A stretch of 64,000 bases of DNA from Bacteroidota bacterium (GCA_023459355.1 JAEWUM010000033.1:62001-126000); one strand, 5' to 3'; positions 1 to 9,218 are shown, counted from the first letter of the stretch. Translations and numbers: made by a program. The notes: generated from the sequence alone by a model not told the origin.

Positions 1-282
1 GATCGTCTGATGCTGATACGTGCAAGCTGTGCTTTCTCTTGGGTTGTGCGTGGGGTTATGGTTGTTGACTTGGATGATTTCCAAATGGCATGCTTCCAAT
101 AATAGCGACTATACAAAAGTTGAGAGATCAAAACTATCCTGTTTATGTAAAGTTGCCACTGAAGTACTCCGGCTTTGACCCCGAAGTGTAACCTGTTGTT
201 CGAGTTTGTGAACAACCTTTTCAAACTCAGGAACAAGCGCAATGGCCTGCTCAACAAAAGTAAAACCTGATTTTTGTCTCAT
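1..282 (-). pseudogene. Tyrosine recombinase N-terminal remnant, frameshifted
   Basis: On the minus strand an ATG at 282-280 opens 57 codons ending in TAG at 111-109. The peptide contains FTFVEQAIALVPEFEKV and then LRGQSRST, which resembles the N-terminal SAM-like core-binding region of Bacteroidota tyrosine recombinases (typical text: LxxRGQSxSTLxNY). Shortly after this the match seems to continue in another frame as LYINRIVLISQLL, read from about 151 downward and open to the window edge, so a frameshift is likely. No catalytic domain (R...HxxR...Y) is visible; it would lie beyond position 1. Inferred: decayed mobile-element integrase. Bases 283-474, between this and the aminopeptidase, show no further gene. 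Confidence 0.45.
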
Positions 283-474
283 ATACTGAAGATTTTTAAG
301 AGAATAACCTTTGAATATAGAAAGAATCTGTTACTTTTGTTGCAGGCTACCCGGCGCAGGCGGGTTTAGTTCAACAACAGGTATAAACCATTGCTGGCAG
401 TGGGTTTGCTTAGGTAGTTCACTTGGTTACCTTATGCTACCTATGTAAGCTCCCCAGAAAATAATCAAATACAA

Positions 475-1233
475 ATGTCAATAACAAAACACGAAGAACT
501 TATCGGAATGCAAAAAGCAAGTGAAGCAGTGGCTTATACGCTAAAAGAGATGCGGAACTATGCAAAACCAGGTATGACAACAAAACAATTAGACAACTTT
601 GGAGCAAAAATACTTGCTGGTTTTGGCGCAAAATCAGCACCTTTTTTGACTTATGGTTTTCCCGGCTGCACTTGTATAAGTGTGAACAACGAATTTTGTC
701 ACGGTGTTCCGTCAGATTACAGAATATTACAAGAAGGCGACTTGGTGAATATAGATGTATCTGCCGAACTTGGAGGTTTTTGGTCGGATAATGGTGGCTC
801 GTTTATCCTTGGAGAAGATATACACCAACATCAAAAATTAGTTGATGCATCAAAAGAAATTTTACAAAAAGCCATCAATAATATTAAAGGCGGTGTTAAA
901 ATTTCAGAAATTGGATACATTATGGAAACCGAAGCGAGAAAAAGGGGGTTCAAAGTTATAAAGAACCTGGGTGGACACGGTATCGGAAGAAGTTTACACG
1001 AACAACCCGACGAAATTATGAACTATAGGAACCGTTTTGACCCAAGACGATTCAAAAAGAATTCAGTTGTTGCCATTGAAACCTTTATTTCGACAAATTC
1101 GTCTTTTGCATCTGAACTTAATGACGGTTGGACAATGGTTGGCGACAAAGGCGGTTTTATGGCTCAGCACGAACATACAATTGTTGTTACAGACGGGAAA
1201 CCAATTGTGCTGACGGAAATGAATGAAATCTGA
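475..1233 (+). CDS. map: Type I methionine aminopeptidase
   Basis: Removes the initiator methionine from nascent proteins; cytosolic dinuclear metalloenzyme. The 252-residue length and pita-bread fold motifs match the short bacterial type I enzymes. Visible ligands: His76 (FCHGVP), Asp94 (NIDVSAE), Asp105 (WSDNGG), His168 (GGHGIG), Glu202 (AIETF) and Glu233 (QHEHT), the full set expected of the family. The start is the first ATG, with no clear Shine-Dalgarno, as usual in this phylum. It is not inside a ribosomal-protein operon, where the housekeeping copy usually sits in Bacteroidota. Its neighbours are a recombinase remnant upstream and a methyltransferase stub downstream, so I infer an accessory, possibly horizontally acquired second copy. 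Confidence 0.93.
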   Translation: MSITKHEELIGMQKASEAVAYTLKEMRNYAKPGMTTKQLDNFGAKILAGFGAKSAPFLTYGFPGCTCISVNNEFCHGVPSDYRILQEGDLVNIDVSAELGGFWSDNGGSFILGEDIHQHQKLVDASKEILQKAINNIKGGVKISEIGYIMETEARKRGFKVIKNLGGHGIGRSLHEQPDEIMNYRNRFDPRRFKKNSVVAIETFISTNSSFASELNDGWTMVGDKGGFMAQHEHTIVVTDGKPIVLTEMNEI

Positions 1234-1327
1234 TATATGACTATTAAATCTGACTGTATTCTTCAACTCTAATGTTCCAAAAGCAAAGACAACAGACTTA
1301 ATCGGAAACAAATAATTTATAGATGCA

Positions 1328-1399
1328 ATGACAGAATTTTGGGAAGAGGCATTTAAGGACAAGCAAGAAATGTGGGGATTAGAGCCCGCAAAATCAATA
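1328..1399 (+). pseudogene. Stub of a class I SAM-dependent methyltransferase
   Basis: The first ~23 codons after the ATG at 1328 read MTEFWEEAFKDKQEMWG then LEPAKS, which closely matches the conserved N-terminus of small Bacteroidota SAM methyltransferases (FW-x-x-x-F-x-x-K-Q-x-M-W-G-x-E-P). The match stops there: the SAM-binding glycine motif and the rest of the domain are missing. The frame continues by chance into the signal peptide of the next gene, so a gene caller would start that gene about 43 codons too early. Inferred: deletion scar. Confidence 0.55.
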
Positions 1400-1456
1400 A
1401 AAATCTCACAAAATCAATTGAATAGATTTAATAATAACACCACAAAAGGAAAACAA

Positions 1457-2503
1457 ATGACAAATTATTTCAGAATCACGCTAACATTACTTTGTATATT
1501 AATGCTAACCAATGTATCGGCTCAGAAGAAAGTTACTTATGGCAAAAGTACCTTTACGGTGTATCAGCCGCTTCCGGATCTGGCACCGACACCGCTTTGC
1601 GGCTTTGCACCCGAAGTTCCGGGATACACACTCAAAAGCAAGCTTTACGGGCCGGGAACCTATTATTGTTATGCTCCGGGTAATGTTGTCAAAACAAATT
1701 ATAAATGTATTCTTACCGAGATTCGCGACTGGGTTGCCTACCGGCCGGAAACTGTTAAAGAACTTGCTGCCTTAAAAGGCCTGAAACAACTTAGTGAAAA
1801 GGAAATCAAGAAGATGTGCAATAAAACACGATTACCCAATGGTGGTCTGATGTATCAATTAACGGAGAATTCCTGGATTTGGTTTTACGTCATAGGATTG
1901 CAGAATTGTGGTCCGAAAGCCTGGGCATCGAACGAAGAGCATGTCCTCGGTGTGTCGTACATTGAAAAAGTACCCCAGGAAACCGGTGTGGTGGTCGACA
2001 GACTCTATCGTTTCTGGAACGACGGAGTAAAGTTTGCTGATTATGCAGGAGTAAATCAATCTAACTTCAAAACACAGCCAACAGCTCCAGGGGATAAAAA
2101 CCCGAATAACTTTGCTATCGGCGATGTGCTGAATCCGAAAAAGGGTTTTTATACGCTTTCATTCGACGGCGGAGTGGCTCCGACTTACCTTTGGCATCCT
2201 TACGAAAAGGTAGTGGAAGAAAATCTGAAAAAGGCGGATTTTGACGCCATGGGAACTGTTGGTTTTGACGATTTGTTTACGGCTTTTGAATATCAACTTG
2301 ATGTTATAAAAGCAGGCAAGAACCTCTATTTCAGCTATAGTGTAAATTCACGGTTCCTGCTTGACCTTGTTCCCGGTGTAACCTGGCAGAAAGAAATGGC
2401 GCAACGCAAGGAAAATGAAGCCAACCGGAAAGTGGAGATGCAAAAGCTTTACAAAGCCAATGGGGCAGCGTTAGAGAAGCTGTATAAGGAGATCTTTAAA
2501 TAA
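1457..2503 (+). CDS. Secreted protein of unknown function
   Basis: 348 residues from the ATG at 1457, chosen because a clean signal peptide follows directly (MTNYFRITLTLLCILM, cleavage after VSA). The frame is open from 1328, but that part is a methyltransferase stub. I do not recognise the family. The mature protein has several cysteines in the first half (LCGF, YCYAP, YKCIL, MCNK, QNCG), many aromatic residues, and a charged, probably helical C-terminus rich in Lys/Glu (about residues 310-348). Likely periplasmic or surface-exposed; no lipobox and no T9SS sorting domain. A strong hairpin follows at 2558-2604, so it is probably monocistronic. Confidence 0.7.
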   Translation: MTNYFRITLTLLCILMLTNVSAQKKVTYGKSTFTVYQPLPDLAPTPLCGFAPEVPGYTLKSKLYGPGTYYCYAPGNVVKTNYKCILTEIRDWVAYRPETVKELAALKGLKQLSEKEIKKMCNKTRLPNGGLMYQLTENSWIWFYVIGLQNCGPKAWASNEEHVLGVSYIEKVPQETGVVVDRLYRFWNDGVKFADYAGVNQSNFKTQPTAPGDKNPNNFAIGDVLNPKKGFYTLSFDGGVAPTYLWHPYEKVVEENLKKADFDAMGTVGFDDLFTAFEYQLDVIKAGKNLYFSYSVNSRFLLDLVPGVTWQKEMAQRKENEANRKVEMQKLYKANGAALEKLYKEIFK

Positions 2504-2557
2504 TCAGGTGTAATTTATTCAGGAAGTACTCAGCTGTTATTTAACTTGCCTGTTTTT

Positions 2558-2604
2558 GCATAAAAAAAGATGAATTTACGATGAAATTTCATCTTTTTTT
2601 ATGC
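2558..2604. terminator. Bidirectional rho-independent terminator
   Basis: Perfect 17-bp arms: GCATAAAAAAAGATGAA at 2558-2574 and its reverse complement at 2588-2604, with a 13-nt loop. A and T runs on either side let it work in both directions. It ends the secreted-protein gene and shows that the ATG at 2581, inside the hairpin, is not the start of phoH. Confidence 0.75.
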
Positions 2605-2625
2605 CTGTATCTGAAAGAATTTTTT

Positions 2626-2633
2626 TACTTTTG
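2626..2633 (+). promoter_or_regulatory. Bacteroidota -7 box before phoH
   Basis: TACTTTTG fits the TAnnTTTG consensus of the primary sigma factor in this phylum. It lies 29 bases before the ATG at 2662, leaving room for a short leader, and there is a GGAGGG at 2653-2658. No clear -33 TTTG is visible. Confidence 0.5.
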
Positions 2634-2661
2634 GGAAAATCTAATTAAGACTGGAGGGACT

Positions 2662-3987
2662 ATGGGGGCAAAGAAGAATTTTGTGCTGGATACCAATGTT
2701 ATTTTACATGACTACCGCTGTATTTATAATTTCGAAGAAAATGATATTTATATTCCCATCGTGGTGCTGGAGGAACTGGATCACTTTAAAAAAGGGAATG
2801 AGCAGATCAACTTTAACGCGCGCGAATTCTCACGTGAACTGGATTTGCTTGCCAACGAGAAGTTGTTCAAGAAAGGGGTTGAAATAGGAGAGGGGAAAGG
2901 AAAGATTTTTATTCTGACCAATATCGAGTATCCCCAGGTGATTTCAAAGGCATTTCTGGAAAAAACACCGGATCACAGCATTTTAGCGGCTACTTTTCAG
3001 CTCAAGACGGAAAAGAAAAATGTAAAGACCATCCTTGTTTCCAAAGATATCAACCTGCGTATGAAAGCTTTGTCGCTCGGATTAGATGCAGAGGACTACA
3101 TCAACGACAAAGTTACCAACCACAACATCTTTGAAAAGAATCACGAGGTTTTCGAGCATGTCAACCCCGAGCTGATTGAACAACTTTATGGGCCGGAAGG
3201 TGAGATTCCGCTCGAATCGCTCGATTTCGCCTCCGATATTGAGCCACAGGATTGCTTTGTACTGAGAAGCGCCCGTTCGAGCGTACTGGCCAGATATATT
3301 CCTCAAACGGGGAGAGTAAGACGTATCGTGAAAGAAAGGTGTTTTGGAATTGAACCCCGGAATGCGGAACAAACTTTCGCGATGAATGTGTTGCTGGACG
3401 ATGACGTAAAGCTGGTGGCGCTCACAGGCAAGTCAGGCACCGGGAAAACACTGCTGGCTCTTGCTGCAGCCCTGCAAAAACACGATGTGTACAAGCAAAT
3501 ACTGCTGGCGAGACCCATTGTGGCATTGGCAAATAAAGATCTGGGATTTTTACCCGGCGATGAGCAGCATAAAATAGCGCCCTACATGCAACCTTTGTTC
3601 GACAACCTGAATGTAATCAAGCATCATTTTTCCTATCAGGGGAAAGAAATTCGTCTGATAGAGGATATGCAGAAAAATAATCAGTTGGTCATTGAAGCCC
3701 TGGCATATATCCGGGGACGAAGTCTGAGTGAAACTTTTTTCATTGTGGATGAAGCCCAGAACCTGACACCACACGAAATTAAAACGATTATTACCCGTGC
3801 CGGAGAAGGAACCAAGATTGTTTTTACAGGAGATATTCAGCAAATTGATTCTCCCTATCTCGATATGTTCTCAAACGGACTTGTATATATGATTGACAGG
3901 ATGCACGGGCAGGATATTTTCGCCCACATCAACCTGATAAAAGGAGAAAGAAGCTTCTTGTCAGAACTGGCAAGCAATATATTATAG
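2662..3987 (+). CDS. PIN domain-PhoH family ATPase (YlaK type)
   Basis: 441 residues. The N-terminal ~150 residues form a PIN ribonuclease-like domain (VLDTNVILHD at residues 7-16, then acidic positions including LVSKDINLR). The C-terminal half is a PhoH P-loop domain: Walker A GKSGTGKT at 256-263, Walker B-like FFIVDEAQN, and the sensor segment FTGDIQQID. PIN-PhoH proteins are regarded as ATP-dependent RNA helicase/RNases; the substrate is unknown. The start at 2662 is supported by GGAGGG at 2653-2658 and by the -7 box at 2626; an in-frame ATG at 2581 lies inside a terminator hairpin. The stop TAG at 3985-3987 is the first triplet of a repeat. Confidence 0.9.
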   Translation: MGAKKNFVLDTNVILHDYRCIYNFEENDIYIPIVVLEELDHFKKGNEQINFNAREFSRELDLLANEKLFKKGVEIGEGKGKIFILTNIEYPQVISKAFLEKTPDHSILAATFQLKTEKKNVKTILVSKDINLRMKALSLGLDAEDYINDKVTNHNIFEKNHEVFEHVNPELIEQLYGPEGEIPLESLDFASDIEPQDCFVLRSARSSVLARYIPQTGRVRRIVKERCFGIEPRNAEQTFAMNVLLDDDVKLVALTGKSGTGKTLLALAAALQKHDVYKQILLARPIVALANKDLGFLPGDEQHKIAPYMQPLFDNLNVIKHHFSYQGKEIRLIEDMQKNNQLVIEALAYIRGRSLSETFFIVDEAQNLTPHEIKTIITRAGEGTKIVFTGDIQQIDSPYLDMFSNGLVYMIDRMHGQDIFAHINLIKGERSFLSELASNIL

Positions 3988-4082
3988 TGGTTAATGGATA
4001 GTGGTTAGTGGTTAATTAGTTATTCTGAAGTATATATCCCAGCATTAACCACTAACCACTAACCACTAAGCATTATCCACTA
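3985..4082. repeat. TAGTGGTTA inverted repeat between convergent genes
   Basis: Left arm (3985-4016) is built from TAGTGGTTA/GGTTAG units; right arm (4044-4082) from the complement TAACCACTA. The arms can form a long hairpin between the convergent phoH and DUF5723-like genes and could act as a bidirectional terminator. Both flanking genes end in TAG and both stop codons are the outer triplet of the repeat. A second copy is at 27654-27737. Confidence 0.8.
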
Positions 4083-5489
4083 TTTTCTCGCTTTCATCTT
4101 ACCCAACCCGATGGTTAACCCAACCTGGAGGTGTGTTGTTGCTTTTGATAATGGAATATACTGTGGCGTGTACATCGTGGGCACATAGTCACAGGCTACG
4201 AAGATATTGGCAATACCCAGGTTGAGTCCCATACCTACCCCGAATGTTTCGGCAACACCATTCAGCAATGAATAGCTGGCTGACAGATTAAAACCGGAGA
4301 AAGGCTTCAGGTTCACCATACCGGTAATTTCTGAGATGCTGTTATTCGGAATCATCCTGTTGGTGTATAGTAAACCCACGCTGATTTTATTGTTCAATAC
4401 ACCTGCTTCCACACCCGCATTAATTGTTGGAACCAGACTTTCAGCAAAATTATCGCTTTCATCTACTACCTTGAATTGAGCCATCTTCAGCAGGTTATCC
4501 TGCATCTCAGCGAAAGGGTCTTCAGCTTCTTCGCCCTCTTCAGCCTCACCCAGGCTAATCCCATCCATGCCAGAGAACTCAACCGTTCCCTCAGAACGGG
4601 CAACACTATTGAACGTTTTGTTCCAGCTTATTTTACCCAGGTCGATGATACCGGCTGAAACTGTAACGTTTTTAATTGGTGTCCAACTGGCACCCAGGTC
4701 AAGTGCGAAACCCATCCCGGCCATGTTTGGGGTCGTGAAATCAAATCCGTCAACCGCATCATTTTCATCCGTGGTAAAGCTGAAACCGGCACCATATAAA
4801 TTAACTAGTCCATTGGTAGTCACCGTCCATTTGTCGGGTTTCATATCGATGGTCATCTTGTCTATACCGGCAACAACCCTGGCGCCACCAACCAACAATT
4901 TACCTTTTACACCCACGCGGATGTTGTCGGTTACCAGGAACGAAGCGCCCAGTGCTGTTTCTGCCAGTAAGCCGGCAGAAACAGAAAAGTCGTTGATTTC
5001 ATATAAATTTCCGGCTTCGTTTGACATCCCCTGCTTCATGAAGGCAAAGAAATCATACGGGATATTCAATCCCATGTTGATGCGACTAGCTACCTCAAAA
5101 GTCCAGAATGAAGTTCCCGAATAGAAACCGAAAGATAAGAGGCTCATACGCTGATTCAGTTTGAAGTAGTTTTCCGGACTCAGTTGAGAAAGGAATTGTT
5201 CAGCAGTAACATTTTCATGCATAAAAGTCAGTGGTGGATCACCTGCATTTGCAGCCGGGAATAAAAAGGTTTTTAATCCCAGATTGGATTGGAGATCAAA
5301 GTCCATTGAACCCACGACAGGATAACTGAAATATCCCCTTACCGGAACAAGTGCCGGGTTCAGTAAATGTTTATAAGGCGCATTGTCCATGAAGTAACCA
5401 ATCTTAGCAACAGGCTGAGCATTCGTTGCTTGTAAGGCCAAAGCTATCATTATTGACCCGATAATCGTTTTTAAATTTATCTGTTTCAT
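4080..5489 (-). CDS. DUF5723-like secreted / outer-membrane protein
   Basis: 469 residues from the ATG at 5489-5487 (MKQINLKTIIGSIM..., signal cleavage near TNAQ); an ATG 4 codons upstream is also possible. The sequence looks like the DUF5723 family of Bacteroidota: after the signal come conserved blocks about the LLNPALVP motif and SYPVVGSM, then alternating hydrophobic strands with many glycines, as in a small beta-barrel. An acidic stretch (EAEEGEEAEDPF) lies near residues 320-335. Inferred outer-membrane location; function unknown. It lies 27 bases after the 1167-residue lipoprotein gene on the same strand, so the two are probably co-transcribed. Confidence 0.7.
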   Translation of the reverse strand: MKQINLKTIIGSIMIALALQATNAQPVAKIGYFMDNAPYKHLLNPALVPVRGYFSYPVVGSMDFDLQSNLGLKTFLFPAANAGDPPLTFMHENVTAEQFLSQLSPENYFKLNQRMSLLSFGFYSGTSFWTFEVASRINMGLNIPYDFFAFMKQGMSNEAGNLYEINDFSVSAGLLAETALGASFLVTDNIRVGVKGKLLVGGARVVAGIDKMTIDMKPDKWTVTTNGLVNLYGAGFSFTTDENDAVDGFDFTTPNMAGMGFALDLGASWTPIKNVTVSAGIIDLGKISWNKTFNSVARSEGTVEFSGMDGISLGEAEEGEEAEDPFAEMQDNLLKMAQFKVVDESDNFAESLVPTINAGVEAGVLNNKISVGLLYTNRMIPNNSISEITGMVNLKPFSGFNLSASYSLLNGVAETFGVGMGLNLGIANIFVACDYVPTMYTPQYIPLSKATTHLQVGLTIGLGKMKARK

Positions 5490-5516
5490 AACTTGATACA
5501 TTTTATGGGTTAAGGG

Positions 5517-8500
5517 TTATAATGTAACTTTAATACCGCCAAGCACACGTGCCTTTAATTCGGCTTTGATAAAGTTATCCGGTTTTATTGGCGTTCCCGC
5601 TACTGAACTATCTGATGTAGCCCTGAATACCATCACAACCTTGTTAAGTGATTTCAGCGATTCCAGATTGTCTGCCAGTCTGATTTTGAGATTGGATTCA
5701 ACAGCTGTGCCATTTGGCGCTCCGGCAAGAATTGTTTGAGCTTCCGGTGCAGCCAGGATATTGAAGTTTGAATCCACCATCAATAATTCCAGTTCAAGAT
5801 TCAATGGTATTGAATTGAAAATCTTCGCAGATATTTCAAGTCCTCCTGAATTCAGATTTATTTCTCCAAGACCCAGATCTATTTCGTTGATGGTATCTCT
5901 CAATACGATACTCAAATCTTTACCGAAGGTGAATGGAATCGTGATGTCATATTTAACCTTGAGTTTATAATTGGCCGCCAGGTCGATAAAGTGCTGGTAA
6001 CCCGCATCAATTGTTGGTTTGAGGTCAATTTTGACTGAATCTGGAATTGGGTTGAACAGCTTTTCTATATGGGTATCATAAAATTGATACTCAGCTGGCA
6101 TACCCGCCTCAGATGATGCGTACCAATTGAATTTTTTAACCGTTTCAGATGGTGAATTTGCTTTTGGCAGACTGAATACGATGTCTATCTTGTCGTCAGT
6201 CAGAGCAGTTCCGTTTTTGAACTTGGTCAGAGAGAGCAATGTGTTAACCGGTATACCGATATTACTTTCTGTTCTGAGTGCAAGCACAGGGTTCTCAATA
6301 TCAAGTACCACATCATCACCCCGCATGAAATCAGGCAGATCGTCTAATGCCAGATTTGGAATGTTCATCTGGTCGCCAAAGTCAACATTGAACCGGCCAT
6401 AAACCGATTTAAATTCCAGTCCTTTAAGCGTAACGTTCACGTTCACTTTAATATCTTCACCATTTAGTTCTTCACTGTTAATGGTTGGATCTACAACAGA
6501 TACGCTAACATCAAAATTAACCTGATCGTCAATAATAAGTTTGCCGTTCAGATCAGAACCATCAAATTTAAGACCCTTTAGCCCAAGGCTTTTTAAAGGT
6601 ATTATTTTTGATATCTCACCATTCACATTTGAATCAACGAAAGGTTCATCGATTATCAACTCATTGTTGCTGTTTACCAAACCACCGGAAGTAAACTGGA
6701 GAAGATCAGGGAATTTAATTTTCAGGTTTGCGTTCAATGGATTTTCACCCAGGTTTGGCATGTTGCTGATGGCTATACTCAGGTCGATTCCAGCCCCGTC
6801 TTTCAATACAATACTATCGAGTGCAACAATCTCAGTTGGAATATCGTTGATTTGCATATCAAGTATTGTTGAATCTTTGAATTCAGCTTCGAGTGTTTTT
6901 AACTGAATAGAAGTGGATTCAATTTGCATTTCAGATACACTGGCTGTAAAAGAGAGCTTTTCATTGGCCATTGCTTCGATGGCTGTTGAACTTACATTTC
7001 CGGACTCCAACATGACACCACCGCTGATGGAAAATACATCATTAAATGAAAGTATACCATTATTCAGCTTTTTATTGATTCTTAGGGAATCTAATTCTAA
7101 CTCAATGACAGGCGGTATGTTTCCATTGATTATATATGCATTACTACTATTTAAATTAGCATTAGGTTTAAATGCATACATATTGCTGAATTGCAAAGTG
7201 ATATTGTTACCTTTCAATGCAAGCGGTAGATTCGGTGTGGTTATGTCAATACGAACTTTGCAACCATCTTTCACTTTGATAACACCCAAACTATCCACCT
7301 GATCGGCAATGTCTATATTAAATGGGAATTCAATATTTGTCGACTGAATGGTTTCCTTGATTTCATTTGTTATAACAGATGCAGAATTTAGTTTAATGGC
7401 AGATTCTGATTTTAGTCTTATACCCGGATTCGAAGATTCAAGAATTCTTTTACTATCCATTCGACCATTGATGCTGATTTGACCATTGTATGAAATACTA
7501 TCGCTCCAATTTAATTTTCTTTTATTATCTACTATGTCTTCAATAATTGGTACTTGAGACAGGTCAATTTGAGTTAAGTCAAATTTTATCGTTAAACCTT
7601 CATCAGGATTGAAATTTTGGTTAGGAACAGAATAAGTTCGCCCGGCAAAGTTCGAGAATACAAAATTGCTTGGGAAGGTGATGCTGAAATTCTCAAGCTT
7701 ATAATTTGGGTCTCTCATAACCGGCAAGTTTGCAGGTTTAATGTTGATGACCAAGTTTGTGTCAAGAGGATTAGCTTCATCCTTTCCAATGTACACTGTG
7801 TTGATGGTGTTGATTTGAGCAGGTATATTATTGTTTTCTATGTTGAAAGGAGATGAACCTTTCATTTGTTCAGTAAAGTTCGGAATATCAAAATCCATAT
7901 TATCAATCGTCATCTTTTTGATTTCAACAGTAATATCCAGTCCTATTGCTTTAGCAGCTGCTATCTTATTTGCAAGTACTTCACCACTTGCGGATATTTC
8001 ACCTTTAACTTTTACAGCTTTTAATATGTTAATTATATTGTTTTGAGCAATTGGAAGATTGTGAAGAGCAGAAATAGGGATGGAATCTTTTACTTCATAG
8101 CCATTGGAAATCGAGAGTATGTGTTTAGGTTCAGTTTCTCCGTCAAATTTAATTTCTCCGTTGGAGAGTAAAGGGGAGAAAGGACTGAATAAAAATAAAT
8201 CTGTAGGATCTATTGTTATTTTAGGAGTAAAAGTGGTCTTTGATGAACTCATAGCCCCATCGACATTTTTTAATTTTATTGATATAACTAACTGTGCGTT
8301 AAAAACATCAATCTGATGGATTTTTGTTATTCCATCCGGGACATCAATTCCATAATTTATGTTAACTGAAAGAGTATCGTTGTTATTATCTAATACAGGA
8401 ATAATTGTCGTTGGAATAGTAACAGGTGTCGGGTTGTTATCGGGGAAATGATCAATAATGCTGGCAATAAGATTGTCTTTACCTGTTCTTCTTATTATGC

Positions 8501-9020
8501 TGTCAACTGACAACATGTCTTGTGATAATTTATATTGATCAAAATTGATTGAGATGTTTTTATCCAGACTTACTTTCGGAACAATATCGCCAATCTGAAC
8601 CGTTGGAATGTTCATGTCCAAATTTTCCGATTTATTAATTGCAGGTATCTTAAAATCACTGATGTCAATGTCTCCGAAACTGACAGAGGTAGCTTGACTA
8701 AAGATTTGATCATCGAATTTTAATTTATCAACGTCAAGATCTTTCAGGATGTCTTCGATAGAAAGAGAGTCTGAGATAGTCATCCCATATCCGCCATCTT
8801 CCATGGTTTTCAGAAAATCCATGTCATCGGAACTTAAAAAATCACCTAACCTGATGGTGTCGGTACTGCCGATTGGCAGGGCTAAGGAATCGCCTCCAAT
8901 GCTTATTTCCGTGTTTACTCCTTTGGCCATATCGTACATGGGGTCGACACAAGAATTAATCAGAAGTGTGGCAGTAGAGAGCAACGTAATGCCCAGTGCC
9001 TTTTGCATACTAATTTTCAT
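5517..9020 (-). CDS. Large repetitive beta-rich lipoprotein, unknown function
   Basis: 1167 residues with a lipoprotein signal: MKISMQKALGITLLSTATLL then INSC, lipid on the Cys. A second in-frame Met is at 9008. The mature part is acidic, rich in Asn, Asp, Ile and Leu, almost free of Cys and Trp, and has recurring short segments of the form ALDSIVLKDG, NANLKIKFPDL and LEFKSVYG with PxI/PxL turns, suggesting tandem beta-sandwich modules facing the periplasm or cell surface. I do not recognise a named family. It is the first gene of a two-gene unit with the DUF5723-like barrel, so a lipoprotein plus barrel pair is likely. A promoter candidate lies at 9083-9114. Confidence 0.75.
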   Translation of the reverse strand: MKISMQKALGITLLSTATLLINSCVDPMYDMAKGVNTEISIGGDSLALPIGSTDTIRLGDFLSSDDMDFLKTMEDGGYGMTISDSLSIEDILKDLDVDKLKFDDQIFSQATSVSFGDIDISDFKIPAINKSENLDMNIPTVQIGDIVPKVSLDKNISINFDQYKLSQDMLSVDSIIRRTGKDNLIASIIDHFPDNNPTPVTIPTTIIPVLDNNNDTLSVNINYGIDVPDGITKIHQIDVFNAQLVISIKLKNVDGAMSSSKTTFTPKITIDPTDLFLFSPFSPLLSNGEIKFDGETEPKHILSISNGYEVKDSIPISALHNLPIAQNNIINILKAVKVKGEISASGEVLANKIAAAKAIGLDITVEIKKMTIDNMDFDIPNFTEQMKGSSPFNIENNNIPAQINTINTVYIGKDEANPLDTNLVINIKPANLPVMRDPNYKLENFSITFPSNFVFSNFAGRTYSVPNQNFNPDEGLTIKFDLTQIDLSQVPIIEDIVDNKRKLNWSDSISYNGQISINGRMDSKRILESSNPGIRLKSESAIKLNSASVITNEIKETIQSTNIEFPFNIDIADQVDSLGVIKVKDGCKVRIDITTPNLPLALKGNNITLQFSNMYAFKPNANLNSSNAYIINGNIPPVIELELDSLRINKKLNNGILSFNDVFSISGGVMLESGNVSSTAIEAMANEKLSFTASVSEMQIESTSIQLKTLEAEFKDSTILDMQINDIPTEIVALDSIVLKDGAGIDLSIAISNMPNLGENPLNANLKIKFPDLLQFTSGGLVNSNNELIIDEPFVDSNVNGEISKIIPLKSLGLKGLKFDGSDLNGKLIIDDQVNFDVSVSVVDPTINSEELNGEDIKVNVNVTLKGLEFKSVYGRFNVDFGDQMNIPNLALDDLPDFMRGDDVVLDIENPVLALRTESNIGIPVNTLLSLTKFKNGTALTDDKIDIVFSLPKANSPSETVKKFNWYASSEAGMPAEYQFYDTHIEKLFNPIPDSVKIDLKPTIDAGYQHFIDLAANYKLKVKYDITIPFTFGKDLSIVLRDTINEIDLGLGEINLNSGGLEISAKIFNSIPLNLELELLMVDSNFNILAAPEAQTILAGAPNGTAVESNLKIRLADNLESLKSLNKVVMVFRATSDSSVAGTPIKPDNFIKAELKARVLGGIKVTL

Positions 9021-9082
9021 AATGTTATTATTTTGGGTTGATATAAACAGGGATAAATTTAATTTTCAAACAGAATCGTTTG

Positions 9083-9114
9083 CAAATTTATACATTTATT
9101 CTAATGTTAAACAA
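9083..9114 (-). promoter_or_regulatory. Promoter candidate for the lipoprotein operon
   Basis: Read on the minus strand: TTG at 9114-9112, 21 bases, then TAAATTTG at 9090-9083, a fit to the -33/-7 consensus (TTTG ... TAnnTTTG). The gene start at 9020 would leave a leader of roughly 55 bases. Confidence 0.45.
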
Positions 9115-9152
9115 CAAATTGTAAATTTTGTTCAAAAAAAACATCAGAATAT

Positions 9153-9186
9153 AAAAAAAACCTACACTGGTTTGTGTAAGTTTTTT
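9153..9186 (-). terminator. Terminator of tRNA-Pro
   Basis: On the minus strand CTTACAC, loop AAACCA, GTGTAGG, then eight T. The 7-bp stem contains one G-T pair. It lies 33 bases after the tRNA 3' end. Tracts on both sides make it potentially bidirectional. Confidence 0.65.
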
Positions 9187-9218
9187 AAGAATATAATATT
9201 TATATGGTATTGTCAGAG

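Noticed and set aside
160..189. Plus-strand reading KYSGFDPEV followed by a stop, like the C-terminal signature of SusC
   Set aside because: It is only nine residues with no SusC-like text before it, and the opposite strand gives a longer, better match to a recombinase N-terminus over the same bases.
385..407. Imperfect hairpin with one bulged base (AAACCA...TGGGTTT) that could be an integron attC site
   Set aside because: Lacks recognisable R'/R'' core sites and there is no second copy around the map or methyltransferase parts.
1089..1097. TTCGACAAA as another regulator site
   Set aside because: It lies inside the coding region of map with no -7 box at the expected distance; a chance match.
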